Under the pieces are notes generated by a model. The model ran no database searches and was not told the DNA's origin. It saw nothing but the letters and a program-made list of their open reading frames with translations. Of a stretch of 64,000 nt of DNA, positions 10,878-22,882 are shown piece after piece. Within the stretch, counting starts at the first letter, position 1. Every line of letters begins with the position of its first letter. A program made the position numbers and the translations under genes. Source of the DNA: Gnetum montanum (Eukaryota; Streptophyta; Gnetopsida; Gnetales; Gnetaceae); NCBI GenBank assembly GCA_015680685.1, contig MNCI01003700.1, positions 55,106 to 119,105 of the forward strand, written 5' to 3'.

Positions 10878-13559
10878 ATGACACCAAAAGGAAAGAACAC
10901 ATAGGAAGTAGGACTATCTCAACCAAGGGAGAAACAACCTAGAATGAGAAGGGGCCAAGAATAGGCCTAAGAAGAACCACCTGCAACCCACACCACGGGT
11001 CCTCTTAGGGAAAAGGTTGAGGTGAAATCTATTTGATAGATTCCAGAACCAACAGTAGCAATAGAACATTCCCATCAGGATGATGCACTAGCTCAATAAG
11101 CAAATCTTAAGGTAACCTTGACAGAAGCTTACTTGAATTAGATCAGATCAAGGGAGGTCCAAAAAAATGGTTCTCCAGGAGTTGAACTTTGACCCTTTTC
11201 TAGAGTAAGAACCAAGAGAAGTGTAGGAAAAACTAAAGGCCTCTTCCATGTGGCCAATCATCACTTCCATTGAGGAGTGGTACATGGGAGACACATTCCT
11301 ATTATGGAACAATAGGTAGGCTAGTCTAATGGTAAAATTAAGGACATCTCAATGTCCTACATGGTGGAAACTCTTACTCAAGTGCTTGGGTTGCCAAAAA
11401 TAGGTGCAATTCTTGCTGAGATTCCAATGCAGGCGAATCCTAGCATCAAGAAAGAATGGGTGCGATGGTGCTATGGTGTTGATCTCAAGGATTTTGGCAT
11501 ACTTACATCAATAGAAAGTATGCACTACAAGATTATGGCCTTCCACCTCAATCTCACGGTGAGGCCAAGTAAAAATATCATCTTTTTAGCCCGAGCATGC
11601 ATTGATCTAAGTGGGAGATTCCCTATTAACCTTCCATAGCTAATCTATCTAGAGATGGAGAAGAAGTTTAAAGAAAATGAATATGGAATGAAGACACTCC
11701 CCTTCCCATGCATTATCAAAAAACTCTATCATACAGGAGGAATATCCCATTATACAAATGATGTTGTTAGGCATGCTTTGGCCACTAATTAGGTAGAGAT
11801 GATGAAAGATAAGATGCCTATAATTACCATTCAAGAAGAGGAGTAGCAACCACCACCACCACCTACCACTCAAACAACTATGCCAAACATCACTACAATA
11901 GCCCAGTGGTTGTGTGAATACCAAGAATGGCTCTTGAGTGAACAAGAGAAATAAGTAGCCATGAGTGGTAGGGACCCATCTATGTACAAATTGGTAATAA
12001 GTCACCTAAATGAGGTGGCCCGAACAGTCACCTTGATGGGTGGATGTGGATCTATTTTCTCAACCCAATGAGCATAGTTTCCCACAAGGTTGAATCCTAG
12101 TAGTAAGCAATAGAATAAATGCAACAAAACACTCAAGGATGTGTAGATGTCTATAAGAACCACAAGCGGTAGAATAAATGAAGCACAACATGAAGAATTA
12201 CTAGACTGACTAGTGGGAACTATGCAACTACTTCTAGATGTTTTTGATCTTTTAAACAATATTTTTACAACCTATTCAAAGCTACTAGAGGTAAGGGGCA
12301 AGAACATCATCTTGGAGGGGCAACTCGAAATAGCCAAGGAGCTTAACAAATACTTGGCTATTGAAGTTGCCAAATTAAGAGCCCAAATTGCTAACTCTAC
12401 ATTTCTCAACTTGGAATTGACAAAATTTGAAGCTATTGAATAATTTCACAATAGATTGAAAGGGGTTGAGGGTGTAATGAATATTGTGGTATTTTATTGA
12501 TCCTTAGCAGAGGCCACATAGTATAAAATTTAGAAGGCTTTGGATCAGACCCAGTAGAAGAATGTATAATTGACTATAGAGAACCATCACCTCCAAAATG
12601 TTGATGAGCACAATCAATAATTAATTAACTTCATCCATTAATAGTAGGAGCAACTAGCTAGAGAAGACATAGAACTAAGAAGATTGGTAATGGAAAATAG
12701 AAACCTCTCCATGAAGGAAGTTCATGCCCATTTCTAGAAAACTATGATTCAGGTAGCCACCTAGAAATTGAAGGCTCTTAAATATGAGAGAGTCAAGGAT
12801 CATTACAAAGAGCAAGTTAGTGTACAAAAATAAGTGAATGAAAAACACATCTAGTTGATGAAGCTAAAAGTGAATGAAGCCCTCCAGCAACTCCAGCAAG
12901 GAAGAGAAGTTTGACAGCCTACCATTGATGGGATAGATGCCTACAATAAGGCAGAAATCTACATGAAGGAATCGTAGATTGAGAAGATGACATAATACAT
13001 GGAGCTCACCAATCTCCAATATGAAAATATGTCCATGTTGACTATCGAATGACCATGGTCAAAATTGGAGAAATAGGTGGCCAACTTGTACTTGTTCTAC
13101 AAGGCCAAGTTCAAGCATCATAAAGACACCAAGGAATAGATTACCATGACAAATGTTGAACTTAAAGTTGTCAAGGAAAAACACACTAATTAAAGATCTT
13201 TCATTGAGAACCTAGATAGAGGAATTAATGACTACCAAGAGCTACAAAATGAAGTTAGGGCATTTGATGTCAAATGCAAATAGTTTGTTACCTGGTTTGT
13301 CAACATAAAGGAGATGTTCCTGATAATGCCTTGTCCATGGGATATTCCCATTATAGCCCACATTGGTGATGTTGCATGGACTATGAATGATCCCTAGAGT
13401 AAATAGGAGAAGATAAAGGCATTACTAGATGCCTTTCACATTCCACCAAAGTTTGTAGTTGCAATAGGATAGCCACAGTCGCTTTAGCTACCACATGTGC
13501 CTAAAGCTAGTGAAGGTCCTTCAAAACCCCAAGAGCCTCCACCGCTTGGGATTATTTGA
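10878..13559 (+). pseudogene. ORF2 (env-position coiled-coil protein), copy F
   Basis: The start ATG at 10878 is at the position equivalent to ATG 47285 in copy D, with a Lys-rich N-terminus. The conserved globular part follows: LQELNFDPFLE and MWPIITS (in a shifted frame at 11170-11325), YMVETLTQVLGLP (11355-11393), a block ending GRFPINLP (11639) and LPFPCIIKKLY (about 11700). A long coiled coil covers about 12200-13260, then a hydrophobic patch MFLIMPCPWDIPII near 13315-13355, and the end EPPPLGII-stop. Start and end share one frame over 894 codons. Two compensating frameshifts (near an A7 run at about 11160, and near 11330) and many stops inactivate it. Function unknown. Confidence 0.65.
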
Positions 13560-13793
13560 TCTTGTCCACCATATTCAAGCCATATGAGGATGTGCTATCT
13601 AGTTTTGTATAGTCATGTCTTGTATTCAATTTTGTGTCATGAATGCCACAATTTTTGTAATTTGTTGATTTGTACACTTGGAAATTCAATTTTTTCATGT
13701 GAGTTTGTTATGTCAAGAGTAAATTAATAATCCCATACCTTTCCAATTTTGTAAAGGAACTTGAGGATGAGTTTTCATTTAGTCATGAGGGTA

Positions 13794-14747
13794 TGATGAA
13801 CATAAAGTTTCACATCGATGGATCCCTATTGATGTGGCCTTTTCGATGGGCCTCCATCAATAGGACCCCATTTATGTGATGTTGTGTCATTGATAGGGTC
13901 ACATCAATGTAGCATTTACTACATCTGCATCCCTATAATACAAATTGTAAATATGAGCTCATAGCCATGTTTATGAAGATAGGAAGTTATGGTAGTAGTA
14001 GAGCTCTTGTAATTTTTCCATTTGAAAGTTAGAATATTTCATTGAGTGCTCGTAGCAGGAGTTAGAAAGTGTTTAGATTTTTATTCGAACATTGTTGTAC
14101 TTGAACTACACTAGTGTGTATGACAATAAAGATGAGCCTTTTGATCAAACCCTAAGGCACTTAGAATAGATTAATGATTTATTTATGCATTCATCATTTT
14201 CATTAAATATGTAATTAATTAAGGTAAATTAAGATAAATTAGGCTATAAGTGAGTAGTTAATTATTTAAGCTAAATAGATTAAGCACATAAGTACAACCA
14301 ATTTGAGCATAAATACATATTCACTTGGTAATCCCAACAACGTTATTACTTGGTATGCCCAATAGCGTAGCACTTGGTAACCCAATGGTGGATATGTGGA
14401 TTCAAGACATGTATGAAAAGTGGGACCGAATGCTTATGTTAAGACTAGTTAGAGACTAGTTAAGTAATTAAATTAAATTAGTTATTAAATTACTTCATCT
14501 TGCTACTTTAAGAACCAAGGAACATAAACCATAAAACAATAAAAATCATATGCCTCAATTACACTTAACCATACCTTTGTACATTACAAGTGTAATTAGG
14601 AAGATAATGAATGATCATTAGGAAAGAGTTCACTTCCTAGACAACTAGTGTACTAGAAGACATAGATTCCATGGAATTCAATAGGATCATGCATGAACAC
14701 TTTGTGATTCATATGGTTGAGCATAGGGGTACCTTCACCACTCACCA
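13794..14747 (+). repeat. 3' LTR of copy F
   Basis: The 954-bp LTR starts TGATGAAC after the polypurine tract AGTCATGAGGGTA and ends CCACTCACCA, one base off the family end. The U3 has CATCGATGG and related palindromes within its first 120 bp. The next sequence is host P450 exon. Confidence 0.8.
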
Positions 14748-14779
14748 AAGCTCAAAACACATAGTTCAAAACACAGAAC

Positions 14780-15741
14780 AAAAGCCACTACGTAGATATC
14801 AGTTAGTGATGATTACTTTGTAGACTATTTCATGAAGCTTGCTCAAAAGGATCCTTTTGTTACTCCATAGGTCATGAAGGCATTTCTTTTTTGTAAGTAT
14901 TATTCATTGATTTTTCTTACAAGTTATGATTTGTGGTTTTCCTTGTTGAAATCTATGTGATAAGTTACCTCCTTTCCTATTCTATCTTGCTTCTCGATCT
15001 TAATAAAAGATTTTCTTTGAAACACCATAAAGTATCTTAATATTTTTAGGTATTTTTAAAAGAAGTATCTTTTGGGTTCATACTAATATTAAGAAATGTG
15101 AACTTTAAAGTAAGTTTTTTTGTTCTTTTTTCCCATGTTATTAGACCCTGCTAATTTACCTTTTATATATAATGAAAGATATGTTTATGGATGTCATGGA
15201 GACATTAGAGTCAACTCTTGAATAGGCCATAATGATGTTACTAAAGAACCCTTCATGCATTCAGTGGATGCAGCAAGAGCATGATCACATTATGGGAATA
15301 CATTGTCAAATCTAGGAAGGTGATATCCTACAAATAAAATAGCTTTTTGTGTATTGAAGAAATTCATGAAATTGTATCTTTAAGTTCTCCTAGGATTGGA
15401 CCACTTTGCAAAAAGGCACTATGTTGATGGTCAATAACTAGGACATGCATAGAGACCCTACTATGTGGGATAATCTTGAGCAATTCAGGTTATAAAGATT
15501 CATGAATGATGAAAAAACAATTGTGGACTTGTGTTGATTATCTAATTTTATAAGTTTTCCATTTGGGGTTCATAGGAGAGTTTTTCCTAGCATTCCTATG
15601 ACTCTTTACAATCTTTTAAAGGCCCTTGCAATGATGTTCCATATGTTTCAGTGGATGCCATATTGATCTTGATATAAAGGAGGGACCAAGAAATATTTTA
15701 AGAAAAAATCATCTCTAGGTTATGCCAAAGCGCTTCTTTGA
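14780..15741 (+). pseudogene. Cytochrome P450 pseudogene remnant (plant A-type)
   Basis: Two exon pieces remain. Exon 1 ends DDYFVDYFMKLAQKDPF then VMKAFLF (14808-14892), followed by a canonical donor GTAAGT at 14893. Exon 2 from about 15179 contains an I-helix-like stretch (DMFMDVMETLESTLE, then AIMMLLKNP), a K-helix relic KKFMKLYL near 15360-15385 in a shifted frame, the block MHRDPTMWDN at 15451-15480, a PERF relic near 15490-15505 and the haem loop FPFGVHRRVF at 15556-15585, ending YAKALL-stop at 15741. The haem-ligand cysteine is Phe, the K-helix Glu is Lys, and six or more stops are present. P450s are haem mono-oxygenases of the ER membrane. The intron position fits the usual phase-1 intron of A-type P450s. 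The 5' two thirds are missing. The family cannot be fixed by eye. Confidence 0.7.
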
Positions 15742-15879
15742 TAGATTTTGGTGGGACCATGGTTAATAAATAGCTTTTAGCACATGCACTTTACACTTTA
15801 TTTTCCAACTCATCTTGTAGAGCAAACACATATAGGAATTTTTGGCTCTACAAAGATAAGCTCATCTTACTATAGCATG

Positions 15880-17307
15880 TTAGATTAACTTTTAAAAGGG
15901 ATTTGTAGAATCTTATCATAAAACTAACTTTTTACCTCACCAAAGCACTCTGCCACATAAGCTCGAAGTAAAAGGTGCATCGTAGATTTTCCTTGTAGAG
16001 CCAATTTTCTACCTCATAAAGAAACTCTTCCATGTCAGCTTAGGAAGAATAGTGCATCTTAAAATTTATTCTTAAATTAGTTTTTTCCTTTCTTTCTTAC
16101 AAAATCAATTCTCCATGTAAGCTCGATGGAAAAGGCACCAAAGTAAAAATAGCTTGTAGAATTTTTAAACATTACAAGAGCACTCTTTCATGTAAGATTT
16201 GAATAATAATGCTATGGAAAATTTGTTATAACCTCTCAAACTATACAATTTCAACCCTATTGGCATATAGATTGAGTCTTACAAATAGTCGATAAATATA
16301 AAGACTCAATATTCTATTAAAAGCTCAATATTGTTTAAGTTCAAGCCATGAAGGATGAGAACTAGGGCTTGAATCCTAATGAGCCACATTAAAGGTACAT
16401 AAGCTTATATTAAAAGAGGCTATGTATATCAATTAAAATGATCTTGAACTATTCAAGCCAAACTCCATTAATGAGAACAAAGGAGTTGGTAAAGCTAAAG
16501 AGTCATTATTATCTATGTTTGTGATTTTTGTAGGGGAAGCTATTTGCATGAGAATGAAATGGCTAATTTATTCCTCCCTACTAAGCTTTAAATGTACATA
16601 TAAAGATTAATATAGAAGTAGTAATGAATGTTAAAATGGATAAGGTAGTTTCTCCTCTAGCTATTGTAATGGACTATCAATAGGTAGAGCTCCCTTCCTT
16701 ACATGCTTCCTTTATGGAATAGATTTGGTTGATCGAATAGTTAAAAAATGACTAGTAAGAGTAATGGCTATAAATTGAAGAAGTCTTGCTCTACTCTATG
16801 TTATGCTTGTGGAGCTTTTTCCACCTAAATTAGAATTTCTTCTCTCACTCTCTCTTTCTCTGTATCTTCTATGAACAAGATCTATTTTATCTTGTGGTTG
16901 GAAGCTTAAAAAATCCAAGTCTCTATGTGGAACAAGGTACAATATTTCCTCTTCCACTATGCTATGAGAGTTCTTTCTTATGTGATTGTGAGCTTGGTCT
17001 TATGCTCAATTTGAAATTATGAAATAAGCCTTATAATTTTTCTTTTGATTAATAAAATTACTATCCTTCCTAGGATCTAAGGAGAGTTTTATGATGGATG
17101 TAGGCTAGCAAATGTAGTAGCTAAACCAATTTAAACACTTGGTATCTATTTTATTTTTTTTTTCTATAGAATTTTTCTATTTTTTGGTATTAAGCTAATT
17201 TATGATTTTCCTCTATCTTGCATTAGTCTCCATTTAAGTCAATATTTTGTGTAAGGACCTGATTCACCCCCACTCTCAATGCCTTCAGCTGCATCTAGAG
17301 AATAACA
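15880..17307 (+). repeat. 5' LTR (partial) of copia element
   Basis: Bases from 15901 to 17307 match 31117-32529, the end of the 3' LTR, in direct orientation, and both end AGAATAACA. The first roughly 740 bp present in the 3' LTR are absent here, so the 5' LTR is truncated at its U3 side, where it abuts the P450 remnant. The stretch 15742-15900 matches neither. Confidence 0.7.
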
Positions 17308-17309
17308 AT

Positions 17310-17321
17310 TGGTATCAAAGC
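17310..17321 (+). other. Primer binding site, initiator tRNA-Met (copia)
   Basis: TGGTATCAAAGC, two bases after the LTR end, is complementary to the 3' end of plant initiator tRNA-Met except for one transition (canonical TGGTATCAGAGC). This fixes the 5' LTR end and the orientation. Confidence 0.85.
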
Positions 17322-17379
17322 TTGGTAAACATAATTAGACCTAAAATTTTGTGTTGCTAATATTTATTAGCTATTGCAT

Positions 17380-18200
17380 AGAATCAATGATTCTCATCCA
17401 ATAAAGCTCCATGATTTGATGGTTTAGATTACCCTCTTTGGAAGTTTAAAATGAGGACATACCTACTAGCTCATGGGGATTATATATGGAAGGCAATGAA
17501 TAGAGGAGCAACAAATGTAATACATGATGATCAGGCTATGGATACATGATGATCAGGCTTAGATAGAGTAGCATGTATGAATAGTATGCACCTTCAATTA
17601 GCAAAAGAAATGTGGGAACATCTTTAAGCTATTTACAAGGGTGATGATAATGTAAAGAAGTATGAGCTACTAACCTTAAAATAACATTTTAACACCTTGA
17701 GAATGGAAGAAAATAAGAATGTTTGTGAATCATTTAGCTATGTAGATGATATTTTTTGTGAAATGAATATGCTTGGTGAAGCAAAGTTGATAGACATAAC
17801 TTCCCAAAAGATCCTATCTATTCTACCTAGAAGATTTAAACCTAAAGTCTCTTCAATAGAAGTGGTAAAATACCTCTCCAAGATTATAGTGGTTGAGCTC
17901 TAAAACATTCTCTTATTCTTTTAGATTAAAAAGCACACATTCATCTAATAGTTAGGAGTAGATTGCATTTAGAGCTAAAGTTGAGAAATTTGAACAAAAA
18001 GAGGAATGATCAACATTAGTTTCAGACTTTGATAGGGAGATTGCAAATCTTGGTAGAAAGCTTAGAAGACTCACAAAATTAAAAATTGGTAAGAAACTAA
18101 CAAAATATTTCTCTTGTTATTATTGTGTTGAAATAGGTCATATGATCACTAAGTGCCGAAAGATGAAGAAAGATCAAGAAAATCAGAAAAAGTAGGTGAT
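17380..18200 (+). pseudogene. Copia gag (nucleocapsid) pseudogene
   Basis: The N-terminal part reads FDGLDYPLWKFKMRTYLLAH (about 17415-17475). A capsid block follows at 17700-17900 with MEENKNVCESFSYVDDI and ILSILPRRFKPKVSS, the copia gag (UBN2-type) signature. An intact CCHC knuckle, C-x2-C-x4-H-x4-C, stands at 18115-18156 (CYYCVEIGHMITKC). Gag packages the element RNA into particles in the cytoplasm. Stops such as those near 17548 and 17630 break the frame. A Lys/Glu-rich linker with further stops runs to about 19080. Confidence 0.75.
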
Positions 18201-19215
18201 CAAATTAAAACTAAAGAATACTTAGTATAGGTTTGATAGGTTAAAAGTTTAGTTAGCTAAAATAAAAAACCAATTAGAATACCTAGAAATTAACATAGGA
18301 AACAAGGATATTGAAGAATGCTCTTTTGCTCATTTTTCTCATACTAATAGAATAACTAATGATAGTGATATTTTCATACAAGATTTGTTTTTCTTTCTAG
18401 CTATGATTAATGATAATGACTCTGATGATGATTTTTAGAGCTTTATATATACTAACAAAAATGAAAAAGGAACTTCTACTACTACTAAGACTACAAGTTC
18501 AAGTGAAGATGAAGATGAAATAGATCCATCAAACATAACTAAAACAAATATGAAGAAGTTAAGGATATTGATCTAGAAGGACTAATGGATAAATTGGAGA
18601 TGGTGGTCAAAGTAAATAAAAAATTAAACAAACTTTTAAAAGAGAAAGAGCAAGAAGTTAATAGCTACAAGATGAAGTTGGAATCAACTAAATAAGAGAA
18701 TTCAAAGCTAAAAGATGAAGTGCTATTGCTAAAAAAGGATATGACAAGTAAGGTTGCTCAAGTAATATCTAATTTATTTAGCAGGTTTACTTGTAGCTTA
18801 GAATAGTTCAAGAACATTTTCAATAATGGACAACCAAGTGGTGACAAGAGGGACCTTAGCTATATAGTTGAATCTTCAAAGAGATTGTCTTCATTAAAAG
18901 CATTAGTTCAAAAAATAAATGTCCAGACATAGCCTCCATAGTCACAAATAGTCAACTTTCAAATAGATAAGGGGATTCATCCTACTCTAGGAATTCTAAT
19001 TATCAGGTATGATCTAAGAATGATAACTAGTTTCTTTCAAGGTTATTGTTTTGATTATTAGAAACTATGACATAAAATATATAAATTGTAGAACTACAAA
19101 TTTTTCTTGCTAATGGATCTATGCATTTTTCCCTAGATAGTAATCCTTTTTTAAGAAACAAAAAATAGGATGATAGGTATGGAGACCAATCCATAAAAGA
19201 GATTTCCTTGTTTAT

Positions 19216-19443
19216 TTGGCCTTAAGAAACTCTTTCAATCTAAAGACATGGTTTCTTAATAGCAGCTACTCTCAATACATGATCAGGGATAGATTAAAAT
19301 TCATTTTGCTAAAGCCCTTCAATGTACGAAAATTAATCTTCAAAGATAAATGTAAAGCTTTGGTAAGAGGTATTGGCTCAATTAAGATTCATAATAGATT
19401 TCCTAAATTTTATAATGTCTATTTTATTAATGGCCTACACTAA
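19216..19443 (+). pseudogene. Copia aspartic protease relic
   Basis: The open stretch TWFLNSSYSQYMIRD (19246-19290) aligns with the copia protease active site, normally W-[FY]-L-D-S-G-[CA]-S-x-H-M. The catalytic Asp is Asn (codon AAT at 19258) and the Gly is Ser, both explained by G-to-A transitions. RGIGSIKI follows, as expected of the flap region. The enzyme that would cleave the polyprotein is therefore dead in this copy. Confidence 0.7.
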
Positions 19444-19623
19444 CTTACTAAGTCTTGACAATTTTCAAGAGAAGGCTACAATATATGTTTTATGAATAAA
19501 AAATGTATCTTAGAAAATGTAGATAAGGATTTTAAATCTTATGTCACTTGAATAGAAAACAATATGTATTTAATTAATGAATAGACTCATTACCTAACTC
19601 TTACCTCTCAAATGAACAATAGC

Positions 19624-20460
19624 AGGTTATGGCACAAAAGAATGGGATATTTAAGCTTAGGAAATATACAAGCCTTAATCAAAGCTTAAAGTGTTAAAAG
19701 TATGCCTCAGGTAAATCATTTGGAAGAGGTATGTTTTGCATATCAACATGGTAAACAAACCAAAGCTATATTTAAGCCAATGAACTTTCATTATAAAACT
19801 AAACTCAAATTATTACATATGGATGTGTGTAGTCATTTCAATGTAGCTAGCTTTAACAATAGTAAATATTTCTTCTTGATTATTGATGATTATTCGAAGA
19901 TTTCTTGGCGAACGTGTATTGAGAAAAAATTTGATGTTTTTAAGAATTTTATGGCATTCAAAAGCATGGTTGAAAGTGAAATAGGTCTTAAAATAAAAGC
20001 TATTAGGACTAACAATGGAGGTGAGTTCACCTCAAAAGAATTTTATGAGCTTTACAAAAATTCAAGTATCAAGAGACAATTCTCAGATGCTACAACACCT
20101 AAGTAAAATGGTGTTATAGAGCATAAGAATAGGACTATACTTGAGATGATTTGATCCATGATGAATGAAAGAAATGTACAAAAATATCTATGAAATGAGG
20201 CAACTAGGATAGTTGTATACATCATTAATAGATGTTTGGTAAGAACTAATAATGCTAAAACTCACTACTAAATGTGGTATGATAAGATAGCTAATAGTTA
20301 ATATTTTAAAATTTTTGATAGTAAGTATTATATTAAAAACCAAGATAATGTTCATATGTTTGATAGTCACTATAAATAAGGTTTATTTATTGGATATTCC
20401 AGTTAGTCAAAAGCCTATTGTTGTCCAATTTTAAAAACTTTAAAAATTGTTGAGTCATCA
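19624..20460 (+). pseudogene. Copia integrase pseudogene
   Basis: The N-terminal zinc region begins RLWHKRMGYLS (19624), where the second His is Tyr, and continues to CFAYQHGKQ (about 19735), where the second Cys is Tyr. In the catalytic core the first Asp is intact in HMDVCSHF (19822-19824). The second is Asn in IRTNNGGEF (20011-20013). The Glu is intact in NGVIEHKNR (20119-20121), giving the DD35E spacing. GLFIGYSS at about 20380 is the usual copia motif after the core. Integrase would insert the cDNA; this copy has lost one catalytic Asp and part of its zinc site. Confidence 0.8.
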
Positions 20461-20799
20461 CAGGTTAAGGTTATTGAATAATAAGAGAATGCTAATAAGA
20501 TAACTGATGAAGGTATAAATGTAGGAGAAGAAGGAAATGATGATGGTGTCTTGACATTTGAACAAGTTGAAGAGATTGATGAAGAATAGCTAGTCTCAAC
20601 GGATGAGACAAAAATAGATCAAGAGGTTGCACTTGAAGATAGTTTGAGAAGAAGAATATAGAGGTTTAGGTCTATGATAGATATTCTCAAGACATGTCTT
20701 AGAAAAAGGACAAGGAGGAATAAAACTAAAACAATGGATAATGACTTATTAGTATGTTGTCTTACCTTCTCTATTCCTCTCACTGTAAAGGAAGTATTG

Positions 20800-21600
20800 T
20801 AAAATGAGGACTGGAAGAATACTATGGATGAGAAGATAAAGTAAATTATAAATAACAACACTTGGGAGCTTTCCCATGGCCTAAAGGAGCAAATTTCATT
20901 GGAACTAAATGGATCTTTGTGAATAAGTTGAATGAGCATGAAGAAGTTACATGAAATAAGGCATGATTGGTAGCAAAAGGCTTTCTACAAATAAAAGGGC
21001 TTGATTACCAAGATATGTTTGCTCTAGTTGCAAGACTAGAATATATTAGAATGTTGTTACCTTTTGTAGTTTACTAAAGGTTTAAGCTTTATCACTCTGC
21101 ATTTTTGAATGAAAAAATAAAAGAGACAGTATACATACCATAGCTAGAAGGATTTGCTAATGCAGAAAAGCTAGATCATGTGTATAAGTTATACAAAGCT
21201 CTATATGATCTAAAACAAACACCTAGAATATGGTACACAATTCTAGACTTCTATCCAGCTAAACATGGATATTTGAAATATCCTCTAAATAGTACCCTTT
21301 ACATAAAAAGGGATAATAAATGTTTTCTTATTACACATATTTATGTTGATGATATAATTTTTGGAGGAATGAGCTCAAGTATGGGAACAAAATGTGTTGA
21401 AGCTATGAAGTCAAAATTTGAGATGCCTATTATAGAAGAACTATATCACTTTCTAGGCCTACACATTTGACACCTTAGGAATGGAACTTTCATCTACCAA
21501 ACTAAGCATATTCAGCAGATGCTCAAGCATTTTGACATGAAAAAAGCCAACATTTGTGCAACTTATCTAAACATAAATGTGCATCTTTGCAAGGATGAAG
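20800..21600 (+). pseudogene. Copia reverse transcriptase pseudogene
   Basis: Recognisable blocks in order are the start at NEDWKNTMDEKI (about 20807), GLDYQDMFALVARLEYIRML (about 20998-21057), YKLYKALYDLKQTPRIWY (21183-21236) and the catalytic YVDD box intact at 21342-21353, followed by IIFGG, then KFEMPIIEELYHFLGLHI to 21470. Several stops and at least one frameshift (near 20900) break the frame. RT copies element RNA to cDNA in the particle. The intact YVDD amid wide decay is likely chance survival. Confidence 0.85.
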
Positions 21601-22201
21601 CCAAAACAAGCATTGATTCCATACTTTATAAATCTATTTGAGGAAGCTAACACTATGCTATAGCTAGCAAACCTAATATAGATTTTGTAGTTTGCTTGAT
21701 CTCTAGATATTAGTCATAATCTAAAGAATCACATTTGGTGGTAGCTAAGAGGATTTTATAGTACCTAAAATGCACATTCATGGACTATGATATCCAAAAA
21801 GCAAGAGCTTTGAATTACATGCATATACAAATGTAGACTAGGTAGGAAATAAAGATGATTGAAAATCTACCATTGGGAACTTTTATGTTCTTGGAAATAG
21901 ATTGGTATCATGGCTCAACAAGAAGTATAATTTTGTAGCTCTATCATCAACTAAAGCAAAATATGTTGTAACCTCACATTGCTGCACATAGATCCTTTGG
22001 ATGAGAGAAGTGTTAAAACTCGTCAGTATTACTTTTTCTAACCTAATAATCATTAACTATGATAATAATGTAATTATTTCTATTTCTAAAAATCCTTTTT
22101 TCCATGAAAAAAGTAAACACATTGAGATGAAATATCACTTTCTTAGAGATCAAGTAGAATTACAAATAATAAAGCTATCATATATTTCTTCCAAAGAATA
22201 A
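21600..22201 (+). pseudogene. Copia RNase H pseudogene
   Basis: The end of the RT/RNase H region is seen as IASKPNIDFVVCLISRY (about 21660-21710), the relic of the STKAKY block near 21950, CCT-ILWMREVLKL (21979-22023), INYDNNVIISISKNP (22049-22095) and KSKHIEMKYHFLRDQ (22107-22154). These match the copia RNase H C-terminus. Numerous stops occur upstream; the last 66 codons are open. It would degrade the RNA of the RNA/DNA hybrid. Confidence 0.75.
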
Positions 22202-22882
22202 AGGGCACACATCTTTACGAAAGAGTTCAGTAAAAAAATATTCATGTATCTAAGAACATTTCTAAGTGTAACTATCTTGCCTAGCCATATATAATGTAGC
22301 TTAAACTCCTAATACTAGGTTAGGGCTTTTTGTAAACTAAAGAGCTTTCAATCAGGGGAAGCTAGTAAGTTTTGTATGTAAGGAAACAAGGTGCTTCAAG
22401 ATGCAGTAGAAGAACTAGGGATCCATGTTGAATATGTAGAATCCTTAGAGTTATATCCAATGGAATCATGCATTCCCTCATAAGGATCCTGATTAAAGAA
22501 TTATTTCATTTTTATCTCCAAACTTGGAGGATAAAGCAACTCCAGAAGGCCATTGGTAAAGTATAGAGTTTCAATGTCCTCCTCTGTATAGCCACTTCTT
22601 ATTTTAGGTAGTCTATATGTTAATGGCCTCTATTTCTCATGCTCGAGGAATTCCTTCTATTTTCACACCATAATCCTTTCTACCTTCTTACTGAATCTAT
22701 CTTGAGCTTCCCATTCTTGTTAAATTTTTCATACTCGATTGTTGCTTGAATGCCTAATATTACTTCATATCTCTTTACCTTAGCTCTTCTTAGCTCTACT
22801 CCAAGATCTCTAAAATCCTCTTGGTTCATCCAAAAGCTCTTGTGGATATTCATTGCTATGCTCTAAATTGCTATATGCTTAT
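22202..22882 (+). other. Copia 3' internal region, first part
   Basis: This stretch lies between pol and the polypurine tract, the env-like position of SIRE elements. Part of it (about 22350-22870) is repeated inverted at 4160-5169. The plus strand carries LQDAVEELGIHVEYVES and YPMESCIPS. The minus strand carries IRSGYTEEDIETLYFTNGLL and LELLYPP, preceded by coiled-coil-like sequence. Which strand was coding cannot be decided. It is split from its continuation at 30170 by copy B. Confidence 0.4.

Larger units (their letters stand above)
9058..14747 (+). mobile_element. Copy F: 5'-truncated pol-less Ty3 element with ORF2
   Basis: The copy begins inside the internal region, in sequence matching copy B around 25480, and continues through the untranslated middle region, an internal promoter-like block (10330-10430), ORF2 (10878-13559), the polypurine tract (13778-13793) and the 3' LTR. 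The 5' LTR, primer site, gag and protease are absent. The left border is the head-to-head junction with copy A; the right flank is P450 exon sequence. No target duplication was found. Confidence 0.75.
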
